From Lachnospiraceae bacterium (lineage in GTDB: Bacteria > Bacillota > Clostridia > Lachnospirales > Lachnospiraceae): DNA of 64,000 nt. Under the pieces are notes generated by a model, which searched no databases, was not told the origin of the DNA, and saw nothing but the letters and a program-made list of their open reading frames with translations. The DNA lies in the NCBI GenBank assembly GCA_016290905.1, contig JAEEVO010000004.1, positions 1 through 64,000 of the forward strand. Reading direction: 5' to 3'. Positions 24,171 through 33,881 of the stretch are shown here, piece after piece. The stretch's first letter is position 1. Each line of letters starts with the position of its first letter. Made by a program: the position numbers and the translations under genes.

Positions 24171-24199
24171 TTGTCAAACATAATAAAATGTGCTATTAT
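24171..24199 (+). promoter_or_regulatory. Promoter of the L,D-transpeptidase gene
   Basis: TTGTCA (24171-24176), 17-base spacer, TATTAT (24194-24199), about 85 bases upstream of the chosen start. Confidence 0.7.
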
Positions 24200-24283
24200 G
24201 GTCTTTGACGTTTTAATGCGGGCAATGATGGTTTTTATTTCATGCCTATAGTCTGTACAATCATTGTAAACGAGGATATAACA

Positions 24284-25630
24284 ATGTTCAAGAAAACAGC
24301 TTTAGTTTTAATAGCCGCCCTGGCAATATCCCTGATACTTCCCTGTACACAGGATGTCTTTGCCAAGAAGTCAAAAAACAAAACAGCATCCGGGACATTA
24401 ACGGAAACCGTTTCACTTTCCGGAGAGGAAACCGTTACACAATCCGGTGAAGGAACTGAGACAGATCTCGAAGACACATCTGCACCTTCCGATGAGCCCG
24501 GACTTAATTACACAAAAAAGGTACTGTATGTCGGCAAGACCTTCGATCTGGAACTGAACGGAGTCGAAGGAAAGATCAAATGGTCATCATCCGACAAAAA
24601 CATTGCTACAGTAAGCAAGGGACATGTCACAGGCATAAGCGCAGGTTATGTTTACATATACGCTGACTGCGAAGGCATAAGATATGAATGCCTTGTAAAG
24701 GTAAAGTCGGCAGGTCTTACAACAATATCAAAGAGGATCAGGAAGGGCAACTCCTTCAAGCTTAAGGTAAAGGGCACCAAGGCTGTTTCGTTCAGTTCTT
24801 CTTCAACAAAAATAGCAAAGGTTGACGCAGACGGCACTGTTACTGCCCGTAAGAAAGGAACCGCGGTAATCTCCTGTCTTTGCGAGAACGGTGAAACATA
24901 TACATGTGAAGTCGAAGTATATTTGAACATCCTTGATATAGAAGATCCTACATTTTCAGACCTTGCCCCGACCGTAAACATGAGCTTTGAGGAGCTTGTC
25001 GGAGATAACGGCATATATGACGAGCTCACAGCCATGCCCGAAGCGGGCACCTATAAGATCATCGTCGATCTTTATCATAAGGTTGTTATGGCATACACAA
25101 AGGACGAGAACGGTAAATACACACGTCCCGTAAGATACATGCTCTGCGGAGTAGGCGCTTCGAGCACCCCCACTCCTACCGGCACCTTCAAAATGGAGAA
25201 CTACAGACTCCGCTATGAACACTTCAACAAAACCAACTGTTACGGTCAGTACTGGAGTATCCTTACCGGCAGGATATATTTCCATTCAATCCTCTATACT
25301 TCGTTTAACGCTAAGGATTATACCGATACATCTTATGATAACCTCGGGAAAGCCGTATCGCACGGATGCATCCGCCTCACTGTTCCCGACGCAAGATGGA
25401 TCTACTACAATGTAGCTCCCGGAACCACGGTCGTTGTCAGAAAAGGCTCTTCCGATGACAAGGAAACCGCAGCCATCCGTGAAAAGCTTGTACTTGCGGA
25501 ACGTCCCAAGACAAGACCCAATCTTGTAAAGGGCGAAATACCCGATACCGACAACTGGACGATAGACGAAGTACCTCATGAGACAAAATTCATACAGGGT
25601 TCGCAAAACGGCGGCGAGGCTGCCTTATGA
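24284..25630 (+). CDS. Secreted L,D-transpeptidase (YkuD) with two bacterial Ig-like domains
   Basis: A peptidoglycan cross-linking or lipoprotein-attaching enzyme acting outside the membrane. I chose ATG 24284 (GAGG nine bases upstream), which begins MFKKTALVLIAALAISLIL, a signal peptide; the tracked ORF start is 14 codons earlier. A Ser/Thr/Glu-rich linker precedes two Big_2-like domains (KIKWSSSDKNIATVSKGHVTG and SFSSSSTKIAKVDADGTVTA), then the YkuD domain: IIVDLYHKVVMAYTKD, TPTPTGTFKM, and SHGCIRLTVPDA with the catalytic cysteine. The last codons overlap the next gene by four bases (ATGA). Confidence 0.92.
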   Translation: MFKKTALVLIAALAISLILPCTQDVFAKKSKNKTASGTLTETVSLSGEETVTQSGEGTETDLEDTSAPSDEPGLNYTKKVLYVGKTFDLELNGVEGKIKWSSSDKNIATVSKGHVTGISAGYVYIYADCEGIRYECLVKVKSAGLTTISKRIRKGNSFKLKVKGTKAVSFSSSSTKIAKVDADGTVTARKKGTAVISCLCENGETYTCEVEVYLNILDIEDPTFSDLAPTVNMSFEELVGDNGIYDELTAMPEAGTYKIIVDLYHKVVMAYTKDENGKYTRPVRYMLCGVGASSTPTPTGTFKMENYRLRYEHFNKTNCYGQYWSILTGRIYFHSILYTSFNAKDYTDTSYDNLGKAVSHGCIRLTVPDARWIYYNVAPGTTVVVRKGSSDDKETAAIREKLVLAERPKTRPNLVKGEIPDTDNWTIDEVPHETKFIQGSQNGGEAAL

Positions 25631-26331
25631 TAAAAAACATAAACGATCACATATCCTACATTCCCTGCTGTGAGATGCCTATCTCGGGGGATGTGGGTAT
25701 TATAAGGGGAAAAAAGAGCACCTATCTGTACGATGTCGGAAGCACGCCCGAATGCCTTGATTTCCTTCATTCGCTAAACGGCAGGATGCAGCTGGTCATC
25801 TCGCACTTCCACGCAGATCATACGTGGTGGCTCACAAAACATAAAAAAGGAGACGCCGATGTCCGTGACGATGACGAGATCAGCATTTCCTACGAAAGAC
25901 CCGCATTTGAGAAGCTTTATATAGGAAAGAGCACGGAGAAATACCTTCCCGACGGCACGATCGTTACAGAGCCGCTGCTGATTGAAGACGAGACTCCTTC
26001 AGGCGCTCCGTTAAAGCTTGAGATCATCCCCATGCCGTCTTCGCATTCCAAGGGTTCCCTTGCTCTGTCCGTAGATGACGAATATCTTTTCCTTGGAGAT
26101 TCCACATATTGCAGGATCAGGAAAAATGCGGAGACCGGTGAGGAATGGGCAGAATACAATGTCATGAAGCTGCAGCAGCAGATAGCCGTTTTAAAATCCT
26201 TAAAAGCAGAAAAATGCCTGATCAGCCACGATCGGCATTTCATAAGGCCGAAGGCGGTAGTGATCAGGCAGCTTGAGGCTTTTTATTCAAAAAGGGAACC
26301 GGGTGAGAACATAATAAAGGTCTCCCGGTAA
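25627..26331 (+). CDS. MBL-fold metallo-hydrolase
   Basis: A 234-residue cytoplasmic metallo-beta-lactamase-fold protein. VISHFHADHTWW supplies HxHxDH (residues about 58-69), PSSHSKGSLALSV the next histidine, LFLGDSTY the bridging aspartate, and CLISHDRHF the last histidine, so the dinuclear site appears complete. The substrate is unknown. Translationally coupled to the upstream transpeptidase, which may point to a cell-wall role, but this is only context. Confidence 0.87.
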   Translation: MIKNINDHISYIPCCEMPISGDVGIIRGKKSTYLYDVGSTPECLDFLHSLNGRMQLVISHFHADHTWWLTKHKKGDADVRDDDEISISYERPAFEKLYIGKSTEKYLPDGTIVTEPLLIEDETPSGAPLKLEIIPMPSSHSKGSLALSVDDEYLFLGDSTYCRIRKNAETGEEWAEYNVMKLQQQIAVLKSLKAEKCLISHDRHFIRPKAVVIRQLEAFYSKREPGENIIKVSR

Positions 26332-26357
26332 ACAAATTATCAGCTATTTTACCAACA

Positions 26358-26861
26358 TCAAAGCTGACGGAACGATATTGTCTTATCAAGCTTTCCGGCG
26401 GCTATTGTTTTATCTACCCAGAGCTTAAGGGTTTCGATAGATACCGAAATCCTGTCAAGCTGGTTCTTTATATTGTTAAAATCACGGAGCTCATCATCGG
26501 AAATCTCTCCGTCCGCAGTGATCTCTATGAGGCGCTCCTTTTCCTTGTTCATAGCATTAAGGGATGCTATCATCTCAAGTATGATCTGAGAAAGATCCTG
26601 GAGCTTCAGCTCTGCAACATGAGTCTGTCCTATGGGACACTCTTTAGCACAGAAGAAATTACACAATTCGGGAGCCTTGTAGCACTCAGCCATTGCAAGT
26701 ATCTCATCGGGATGCGGCAGCGTCTTACCGCTTTCTATCTTCTCGATCCTGTCGTCCGACATAAATACCATGGATTCGCTTGCCTTCTGTCTGGTAAACT
26801 CGCATTTCTCACGGCACAGCTGATAAATGTTCTTGTTCTCCTTGATTGATTTCTTACCCAT
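26358..26861 (-). CDS. XRE-family regulator with a cysteine cluster
   Basis: 167 residues. The N-terminal helix-turn-helix (YQLCREKCEFTRQKASESMVFMSDDRIEKIESGK, residues about 13-46 with a clear recognition-helix pattern) is followed by CNFFCAKECPIG near residues 91-102, a C-x3-C-x3-C motif that might bind metal or an iron-sulfur cluster, and a helical C-terminal region. It starts 23 bases after atpC and is probably read from the atp promoter, so its levels may follow ATP synthase expression. The target is unknown. Confidence 0.8.
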   Translation of the reverse strand: MGKKSIKENKNIYQLCREKCEFTRQKASESMVFMSDDRIEKIESGKTLPHPDEILAMAECYKAPELCNFFCAKECPIGQTHVAELKLQDLSQIILEMIASLNAMNKEKERLIEITADGEISDDELRDFNNIKNQLDRISVSIETLKLWVDKTIAAGKLDKTISFRQL

Positions 26862-26884
26862 TACACTTCCTCCTGTGTCATTAT

Positions 26885-27313
26885 TTATTGTATTTTATTT
26901 GCAGCCTGATTTCTGTCCTTGGGTTTAAGCGTGTTTACAGCCTTGGCTATAGCCACCTGTGTTTTCATGAAGTCAACCCTTGCTTTTCTTTCTTCTTCCT
27001 CGATCGTTTCCTCATACTGCCTTCTTCTTTTAAGCTCCTCTTCCTCTTCGCCGGGCGAAATGGCCGATTGACAGAGGAGTCTTGCATCATTCTTTGAAAT
27101 ATCGAACATACCCTTTGAGATGATACATCTGCGTTTTTCCCCGTCAGGCAGCGTAAAGCTTACCTCTCCGTCACCCAGGACCGCCGTCATTGCGGGATGA
27201 TTGGCCATAACACCTATCATTCCGTCGCTTATCGGAAGCACAACCGATATACAGTCGCCTTCATAGAATGGCCGCTCCGGAGAAAGGATCTCCAAATGGA
27301 ATGTGTTGCTCAT
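26885..27313 (-). CDS. atpC: ATP synthase epsilon subunit
   Basis: F1 central-stalk subunit coupling rotation to catalysis and, in many bacteria, inhibiting ATP hydrolysis. The 142-residue protein has the beta-barrel (FHLEILSPERPFYEGDC, IGVMANHPAMTAVLGDG) and a C-terminal helical hairpin rich in charge (EEEEELKRRRQYEETIEEEERKAR region). It is the last atp gene, three bases after atpD. Confidence 0.95.
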   Translation of the reverse strand: MSNTFHLEILSPERPFYEGDCISVVLPISDGMIGVMANHPAMTAVLGDGEVSFTLPDGEKRRCIISKGMFDISKNDARLLCQSAISPGEEEEELKRRRQYEETIEEEERKARVDFMKTQVAIAKAVNTLKPKDRNQAANKIQ

Positions 27314-27316
27314 CGA

Positions 27317-28783
<1,467 letters not shown>

Positions 28784-28812
28784 CTAACATTTTCTTATTT
28801 CAGATATAATGA

Positions 28813-29712
28813 TCAACCTTTTCGTTTTGCCTGCTCTCTCATCTTTTTAAGGGCTTTGGTGCCTGAGGTAAGCTCCGTCATCTCTCTGGTGATCGCAGCC
28901 TGACGTATGCCGTTATACTCCTGCTTAAGCTTTTTGAGCATGTCGTCCGCATTCTTTCCCGCAGTACTCATTGCAGACATTCTCGCATTCTGTTCACTGC
29001 AGTAGCTGTCAACCAGGGCGCTGTATACAAAGCCCGTAAGCAGGCTTGGAATGATGCCCTTCAGCACCGATGTCGGATCCGGATAATATTCTTTTCCGAA
29101 CGGTATCTCAAAATCATTCGAATCGTAAAACTGGCTGGCGTTTAACGGAAGGAGGCAGATGCTCTTGCACTCCTCGGGTCTTCCTGCCATATAGTGGGTG
29201 TAAATGATATCAACTTCATCCACCACATCATTGTTATAATAGTCCAAAAGCGCCGAACAAATGCTTTTGGCTTTCCATATGGTCGGAAATGCTGCGGAAT
29301 AGCTGAAGCCTTCAGCCACTTTAAAGCGCCCGTTTGCGAAATAGTTCTTGCCATACTCGCCGACCGGGAACACTATCATATCATCATGTTCCTTAAGCTG
29401 CTTTTCCGCTGCCTTGATAGCCGTATGGTTATAGCTGCCGCTTAAGCCTTTGTCGGAGGTAATGAGGAGAAGCGCTCTTCCGACTATCCCGTCCGCATCA
29501 AGTATCTGGAAATACCTGTTCTTGTTCTCCGGGATATAATGCAGAAGCTCTCCGAGTTCCTCTCGCAACGCCTTGAAATACGGTGTGGTCTTCTCTATCT
29601 CGCGTTTTGCTTTCCTCATTTTTACGGAGGATATCATATACATTGCATCAGTCACTTTTCTGGTTTCGGAAATACTGTTTATCCTGGATTTTATCTCTGC
29701 GGCATCAGACAT
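28813..29712 (-). CDS. atpG: ATP synthase gamma subunit
   Basis: Rotor shaft of F1. The 299-residue protein has the conserved N-terminal coiled-coil start (AAEIKSRINSISETRKVTDAMYMIS), the LLITSDKGLSGSYN Rossmann-like core and the C-terminal helix (QEYNGIRQAAITREMTEL) that penetrates the alpha-beta ring. Gaps to atpA and atpD are 34 and 41 bases. Confidence 0.96.
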   Translation of the reverse strand: MSDAAEIKSRINSISETRKVTDAMYMISSVKMRKAKREIEKTTPYFKALREELGELLHYIPENKNRYFQILDADGIVGRALLLITSDKGLSGSYNHTAIKAAEKQLKEHDDMIVFPVGEYGKNYFANGRFKVAEGFSYSAAFPTIWKAKSICSALLDYYNNDVVDEVDIIYTHYMAGRPEECKSICLLPLNASQFYDSNDFEIPFGKEYYPDPTSVLKGIIPSLLTGFVYSALVDSYCSEQNARMSAMSTAGKNADDMLKKLKQEYNGIRQAAITREMTELTSGTKALKKMREQAKRKG

Positions 29713-29746
29713 GTACTGTTCCTCCTTTCCCTGTTATTTTCTGATA

Positions 29747-31552
29747 CTATTCAGCCTTTATGGCATGCAGTTTTTTATATTTCTTAAAGAATTCCTTTGC
29801 TGCGGTCAAGATCTTTTTCTTTAATTTATCCGAATATACCTTCTTATGCTCGATGCTCATGCAAAGGTTTATATTTGTTTCGGCAAACCATCCGAGCAGT
29901 TCCTTTTTAACAGCCGGGATATCCTTTATCGGGATGTCAAGGAACATCTTTTCCTTGGCACAGTTAAGCAGTATGACCTGCTCATATAATGTAAGCGGAG
30001 CCTGATTGGGCTGCTTTAAAAGCTGCATCAGACCCGAACCGTATTTTAACTGCGTAAGCGTCTGCTCGTCCAGGTCGCTGCCGAACTGTGAGAATACCTG
30101 CATCTCACGGTACTGTGCAAGATCAAGACGTATGCTTCCGACAGACTTCTTCATGACATTTGTCTGAGCTGCGCCGCCGACACGGGATACTGACAATCCG
30201 ACATTTACCGCAGGCCTCTGTCCCGAATAAAACAGCTCGCTGTCGAGGAATATCTGTCCGTCGGTAATCGATATGATATTTGTCGGGATATATGCCGATA
30301 CATCTCCCGCCTGTGTCTCAACTATGGGGAGCGCCGTCATGCTTCCGCCGCCTTTTTCGTCGGAAAGCTGAGCCGAACGCTCAAGAAGCCTTGAATGAAG
30401 ATAGAATACATCGCCCGGATAAGCCTCTCTGCCGGGAGCCCTCTCCAAAAGAAGGCTTATGGTCCTGTATGCCACCGCATGTTTTGAAAGATCGTCATAT
30501 ATTATAAGCACGTCCCTGCCGCGGTCCATAAAGTACTCCGCAACAGCACAGCCCGCATACGGTGCAATATACTGCAGTGAAGCGGCATCGCTTGCGGGTG
30601 ATGAAACGATGACAGTATAGTCCATGGCGCCGTATTTCTTAAGCGTATTTACAACCTTTGCTACAGAGCTTGCCTTCTGGCTTATGGCAACATAGACACA
30701 TACGACATCCTTCCCCTTCTGGTTAAGTATGGTGTCCACCGCAACAGATGTCTTTCCTGTCTGACGGTCGCCTATTATAAGCTCTCTCTGTCCCCTTCCT
30801 ATCGGGAACATGGAATCGATCGTTAGAATTCCGGTTTCAAGAGGTACGCTTACCGACTTTCTGTCTATGATCCCGGGAGCCGGTCTTTCTACCGGATAAT
30901 ACCTTTTCGCACCTATCGCCGGACCGCCGTCTATCGGTTTCCCCAGCGGATCGATCATACGTCCCAATATCCTGTTACTGATGGGTATGCCGGCGGTACG
31001 TCCGGTTCTTACAACTCTTGAAGCCTCAACTATCTCCGTGGCGTCGCCGAAAAGTATGACACCCGTAGTCCCGTCGGTCCTTATGTCCTGTACCATGCCC
31101 TTTACGCCGCAGTCAAAAAGGACTATCTCTCCGTATGCCACGTCATGCAGCCCTGTTATGACCGCGATGCCGTCGCCCACAGTAAGCACTTCTCCGACCT
31201 GCTGATAACCGAGATTAAGTTCAAAATCCTTAATATCCTCTTTCATAAGCGAAATAATGTTCTTGAAGTCTTTCTCTTTCGGTAATGCCTGTATCGATTT
31301 CCTCAGCTGTCTTATCCTGCCGAGCGTCGACCAGTCGTAATTGTCATCTCCGACGAAAATATTGAAACCGTCCGCTGCCTTCGGATCCTTTTTTATTACG
31401 ATCTCAACGGAATCAGCGCCGTATTTTTCCTGCATGATCTGCCCGATTTTCTTTTTCTGTTCCTCATCGGGCGGAAACATGCATCTGATTTCTACCTTTA
31501 GCGGCAGTTTTGCTATTTCCTCGCTGTTTTCAAAATCGTCAACTATACTCAT
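29747..31552 (-). CDS. atpA: ATP synthase alpha subunit with N-terminal delta-CTD-like extension
   Basis: Residues from about 100 onward are a complete alpha subunit: [17 protein letters not shown], Walker [16 protein letters not shown], and [15 protein letters not shown]. At 601 residues it is about 100 longer than usual. The extra N-terminus (residues about 16-90: [20 protein letters not shown]..., [35 protein letters not shown]) matches the layout of the delta-subunit C-terminal domain (PLtdeQ, vDpsliGG, iGd.v.DgSv.grL..L). No separate atpH exists: atpF ends only 28 bases upstream. GAGG lies eight bases before ATG 31552, so the fusion start looks genuine. The delta homology is by eye. Confidence 0.9.
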   Translation of the reverse strand: MSIVDDFENSEEIAKLPLKVEIRCMFPPDEEQKKKIGQIMQEKYGADSVEIVIKKDPKAADGFNIFVGDDNYDWSTLGRIRQLRKSIQALPKEKDFKNIISLMKEDIKDFELNLGYQQVGEVLTVGDGIAVITGLHDVAYGEIVLFDCGVKGMVQDIRTDGTTGVILFGDATEIVEASRVVRTGRTAGIPISNRILGRMIDPLGKPIDGGPAIGAKRYYPVERPAPGIIDRKSVSVPLETGILTIDSMFPIGRGQRELIIGDRQTGKTSVAVDTILNQKGKDVVCVYVAISQKASSVAKVVNTLKKYGAMDYTVIVSSPASDAASLQYIAPYAGCAVAEYFMDRGRDVLIIYDDLSKHAVAYRTISLLLERAPGREAYPGDVFYLHSRLLERSAQLSDEKGGGSMTALPIVETQAGDVSAYIPTNIISITDGQIFLDSELFYSGQRPAVNVGLSVSRVGGAAQTNVMKKSVGSIRLDLAQYREMQVFSQFGSDLDEQTLTQLKYGSGLMQLLKQPNQAPLTLYEQVILLNCAKEKMFLDIPIKDIPAVKKELLGWFAETNINLCMSIEHKKVYSDKLKKKILTAAKEFFKKYKKLHAIKAE

Positions 31553-31580
31553 TCCAAATCCTCTGTATATGTATTCCTGC

Positions 31581-32075
31581 TTAATGACTCTCAGCCGCCG
31601 TCTTCTTTATGAACTCGTCATAAAGATTGTGGACACGCTCCTCGGAAGCACTTTCCGTAAGCAGCTTCTGGGTTGCCTCTATAACCAGCTCACCGATCTC
31701 GGTCTGGGCAGAATCCAGGATATGAACCTTACGGATCTCAGCCTCATTCTCTGCTTCGGCTATGATGGCATTGGCCTTTTCCTGTGCGGTATCGATATAT
31801 TCCTTCGAAGTCTCTGCGGTTTCAATCTTAACTTTTTCCTTCTTCTCGGCGATTTCCGCATCCGCATCACGTAACTTGGCCTCATACTCTTCCTTCAGTT
31901 TTTCGTTCTCGGCTGCATTTTTCTCGTTTTCCTGTTTCTGCTTCTCAAAATACTGCTGTCTCTCACCTATGAATTTCTTTACAGGCTTAAACAGAAGCAG
32001 CGTAAGACCGCCGGCAAGGATCACAAAATTCAGCATATGCAGAAGGATCTGCACAATATCTATGTTTAACGGCAT
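31581..32075 (-). CDS. atpF: ATP synthase b subunit
   Basis: Peripheral-stalk subunit with one N-terminal transmembrane helix ([18 protein letters not shown], residues about 12-29) and a long charged coiled coil to the C-terminus. 164 residues, standard. In ordinary synthases its C-terminus binds the delta C-terminal domain; here that partner appears to be fused to alpha. Confidence 0.95.
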   Translation of the reverse strand: MPLNIDIVQILLHMLNFVILAGGLTLLLFKPVKKFIGERQQYFEKQKQENEKNAAENEKLKEEYEAKLRDADAEIAEKKEKVKIETAETSKEYIDTAQEKANAIIAEAENEAEIRKVHILDSAQTEIGELVIEATQKLLTESASEERVHNLYDEFIKKTAAESH

Positions 32076-32190
32076 GTCAAACCTCCACTTGATCTAAATT
32101 ATTCCGGATGTCAAAATACGGATCCGTTCCGGCACTCAACTGTACCGGATTGTCCTTAATATATGACCCTCCGATAAATACGGATTTTTG

Positions 32191-32559
32191 TTACAGTACG
32201 AATATGATAAGGATTGCTACGATAAGTGCATAGATTATCGCAGTCTCTATAAATACCATACCAAGCATCATGGTAGAGTTGATCTTACCTGCTATTTCGG
32301 GCTGGCGTGCCATGCTCTCGGTTGACTTTGCAACGGCTATACCCATGCCTATAGCGCCTGCTGCGGCTGCAAGTCCGACTACTATGCCGGCTGCCAGAGC
32401 CTTTGAACCGGTGCTGTTGTCTGCTGCTTCCTCAGCCTGCTCTACTGCTGTTTCCTCAGCCGCATCAACAGGAGTATCTTTGGAAATACCTATCATCAAA
32501 ACAAAAACCATTGCGCACATTAAAGCTGCCAGAAGTGAAATAAATCTTTTTTTACTCAT
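32191..32559 (-). CDS. atpE: ATP synthase c subunit with N-terminal leader-like extension
   Basis: Rotor-ring subunit. The last ~70 residues form the usual hairpin: GIVVGLAAAAGAIGMGIAV, the ARQPE loop, and VFIETAIIYALIV with the ion-binding glutamate. The position equivalent to Gln32 of Na+-type rings reads Met, while ET follows the Na+-type ES/ET pattern, so ion choice is unclear. The first ~50 residues are unusual: a signal-peptide-like hydrophobic stretch (FISLLAALMCAMVFVLMIGI) and an acidic linker (AAEETAVEQAEEAADN). 122 residues compared with about 70-90 normally. Confidence 0.93.
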   Translation of the reverse strand: MSKKRFISLLAALMCAMVFVLMIGISKDTPVDAAEETAVEQAEEAADNSTGSKALAAGIVVGLAAAAGAIGMGIAVAKSTESMARQPEIAGKINSTMMLGMVFIETAIIYALIVAILIIFVL

Positions 32560-32588
32560 GTCTTTTCTCCGTTTTCTATAAAATATAA

Positions 32589-33416
32589 TTACTCTGTTTT
32601 CTTTACTTTCTTAGGTTCCACCGCTTCTCCGTAGAATACCGAGGCAAGGGTTGCAAGTACGTATGTCTGTATCAGCGCATGAAGTGATGTAAAGAGCACT
32701 CCGACTATGACCGGCAGGACAAAGCTTAATGATATGTAGTAATATACAAGCTCCGTTACCAAAAGTCCGCTTAGCAGCGCTCCGAAAAGTCTGAAGCTCA
32801 TCGATATCGGGAGCGAAAAATCCTTTAAGACCTTCAGTCCGCCCTTAACACCGTTCGATACGATACCTGCTGCAAGTATCATCAGATATGTCATAAAGCC
32901 CATGGCTATCGCGGCATTGATATCCGCTATCGGTGCCGGAAGAGCTATCGAATGCCCCGCAGTCGTAACTCCCTGAATACCCAGCAGCTCGAACATCGTA
33001 CTGAAAAAGATGTATACGCCCGCGCTGAATATATATGCTGCTATGAACCCCGTCCTATGCGGACTGTTCCCTTTGGCCATATTGTCAAAGAACTCAACCA
33101 GGGCCTCTATCACGGTCTGGAACTTTCCGGGGATCATCTTGAACTTCGGTATCGCAAATATCCTGATCAGCAGTGCGGCTACGAGAAGCACCGCAGTTAC
33201 CACATAGGCTGAGATAAGCGCCGGATTCACATCAATGATGCCGAACAGGCTTATCTTGTTCTTATCATGCAATACACCGTCCTTCATGGCCACCTTAATG
33301 CTTTCGGTCTCTGCCGGAGGTTCCCACAGCGCGATTATCGCTGCCAGGATTATAAATATCAGGGCCAGCCAGACAAATATGAAGACTGCCCTGCGCTTTG
33401 AGATTTTCTTCTTCAT
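32589..33416 (-). CDS. atpB: ATP synthase a subunit
   Basis: Fo subunit forming the ion half-channels. The 275-residue membrane protein has the essential arginine in SMSFRLFGALLSGLLV and a final LIQTYVLATLASVFYG helix, as in other a subunits. AAAGG precedes ATG 33416. It is the first gene of the operon; an atpI or atpZ gene is not seen upstream. Confidence 0.95.
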   Translation of the reverse strand: MKKKISKRRAVFIFVWLALIFIILAAIIALWEPPAETESIKVAMKDGVLHDKNKISLFGIIDVNPALISAYVVTAVLLVAALLIRIFAIPKFKMIPGKFQTVIEALVEFFDNMAKGNSPHRTGFIAAYIFSAGVYIFFSTMFELLGIQGVTTAGHSIALPAPIADINAAIAMGFMTYLMILAAGIVSNGVKGGLKVLKDFSLPISMSFRLFGALLSGLLVTELVYYYISLSFVLPVIVGVLFTSLHALIQTYVLATLASVFYGEAVEPKKVKKTE

Positions 33417-33450
33417 TTCAGCGCCTTTCTGTGTCAGCTAAAACTTTCAG

Positions 33451-33676
33451 GATCACTTCGATGCCACGGATTGCTTCGTTGCAGGCAACTTTCGCAATCC
33501 TGCAAACACCTCGAATCCCACGATTTTTGAAAAAATCGCTTCTTCTCGGTGTTTGGACTTTTTCTTTGTGATTACCTCGATGCCACGGATTGCTCCGTTG
33601 CAAGCAACTTCCGCAATCCTGCAAACACCTCGAATCTCGCAATTTTTTTAAAAAATTGCTACTTCTCGGTGTTTGG
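33451..33676. repeat. Two tandem ~106-bp repeats in the atp leader
   Basis: Copy A 33451-33556 and copy B 33570-33676 are near-identical (GAT(C/T)AC(T/C)TCGATGCCACGG... ACTTCTCGGTGTTTGG). Each can fold as GATTGC...GCAATC, and ACACC...GGTGT enclosing an AT-rich stem (CGATTTTTGAAAAAATCG in copy A). The 88-residue minus ORF spanning them (33418-33684) is simply the translation of the repeat and is not accepted as a gene. Confidence 0.88.
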
Positions 33677-33681
33677 GCGGT

Positions 33682-33732
33682 CAAAAGTCTAAAAGCCTTT
33701 TCAAGCTAGCTTGAACGGCTTTCGGACTTTTG
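33682..33732. repeat. 51-bp imperfect palindrome in the atp leader
   Basis: CAAAAGTC-N2-AAAGCC-N2-TTCAAGCTAGCTTGAA-N2-GGCTTT-N2-GACTTTTG is symmetrical about TCAAGCTAGCTTGA. It lies between the putative -10 and the tandem repeats. Confidence 0.85.
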
Positions 33733-33745
33733 CCCTTGGCATCTC

Positions 33746-33751
33746 ATTATA
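33746..33751 (-). promoter_or_regulatory. Candidate -10 of the atp operon
   Basis: Minus-strand TGTATAAT. No good -35 is seen 17 bases upstream. If used, the atp mRNA would have a ~325-base leader holding all the repeats above. Confidence 0.45.
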
Positions 33752-33816
33752 CACCTTTACTTAAAAAAAATCCACCCTAAAAAATAATAGGGATGAAAAT
33801 AATCCCAAAAACTTAA

Positions 33817-33858
33817 ACGGCCTCCGGTCAGCGGAAATACCTTACTGTCGGAGGCCGT
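33817..33858 (-). terminator. Terminator of trpB
   Basis: Minus-strand ACGGCCTCCG and CGGAGGCCGT close a ten-bp GC-rich stem, followed by TTTAAGTTTTTG, 24 bases after the trpB stop. Confidence 0.8.
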
Positions 33859-33881
33859 ATCTTACATTTTAAAATATGTTA

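Noticed and set aside
33418-33684. 88-residue minus-strand ORF in the atp leader
   Set aside because: It is a translation of the two tandem 106-bp repeats; it repeats its own sequence, has no ribosome binding site of note and overlaps the leader structures.
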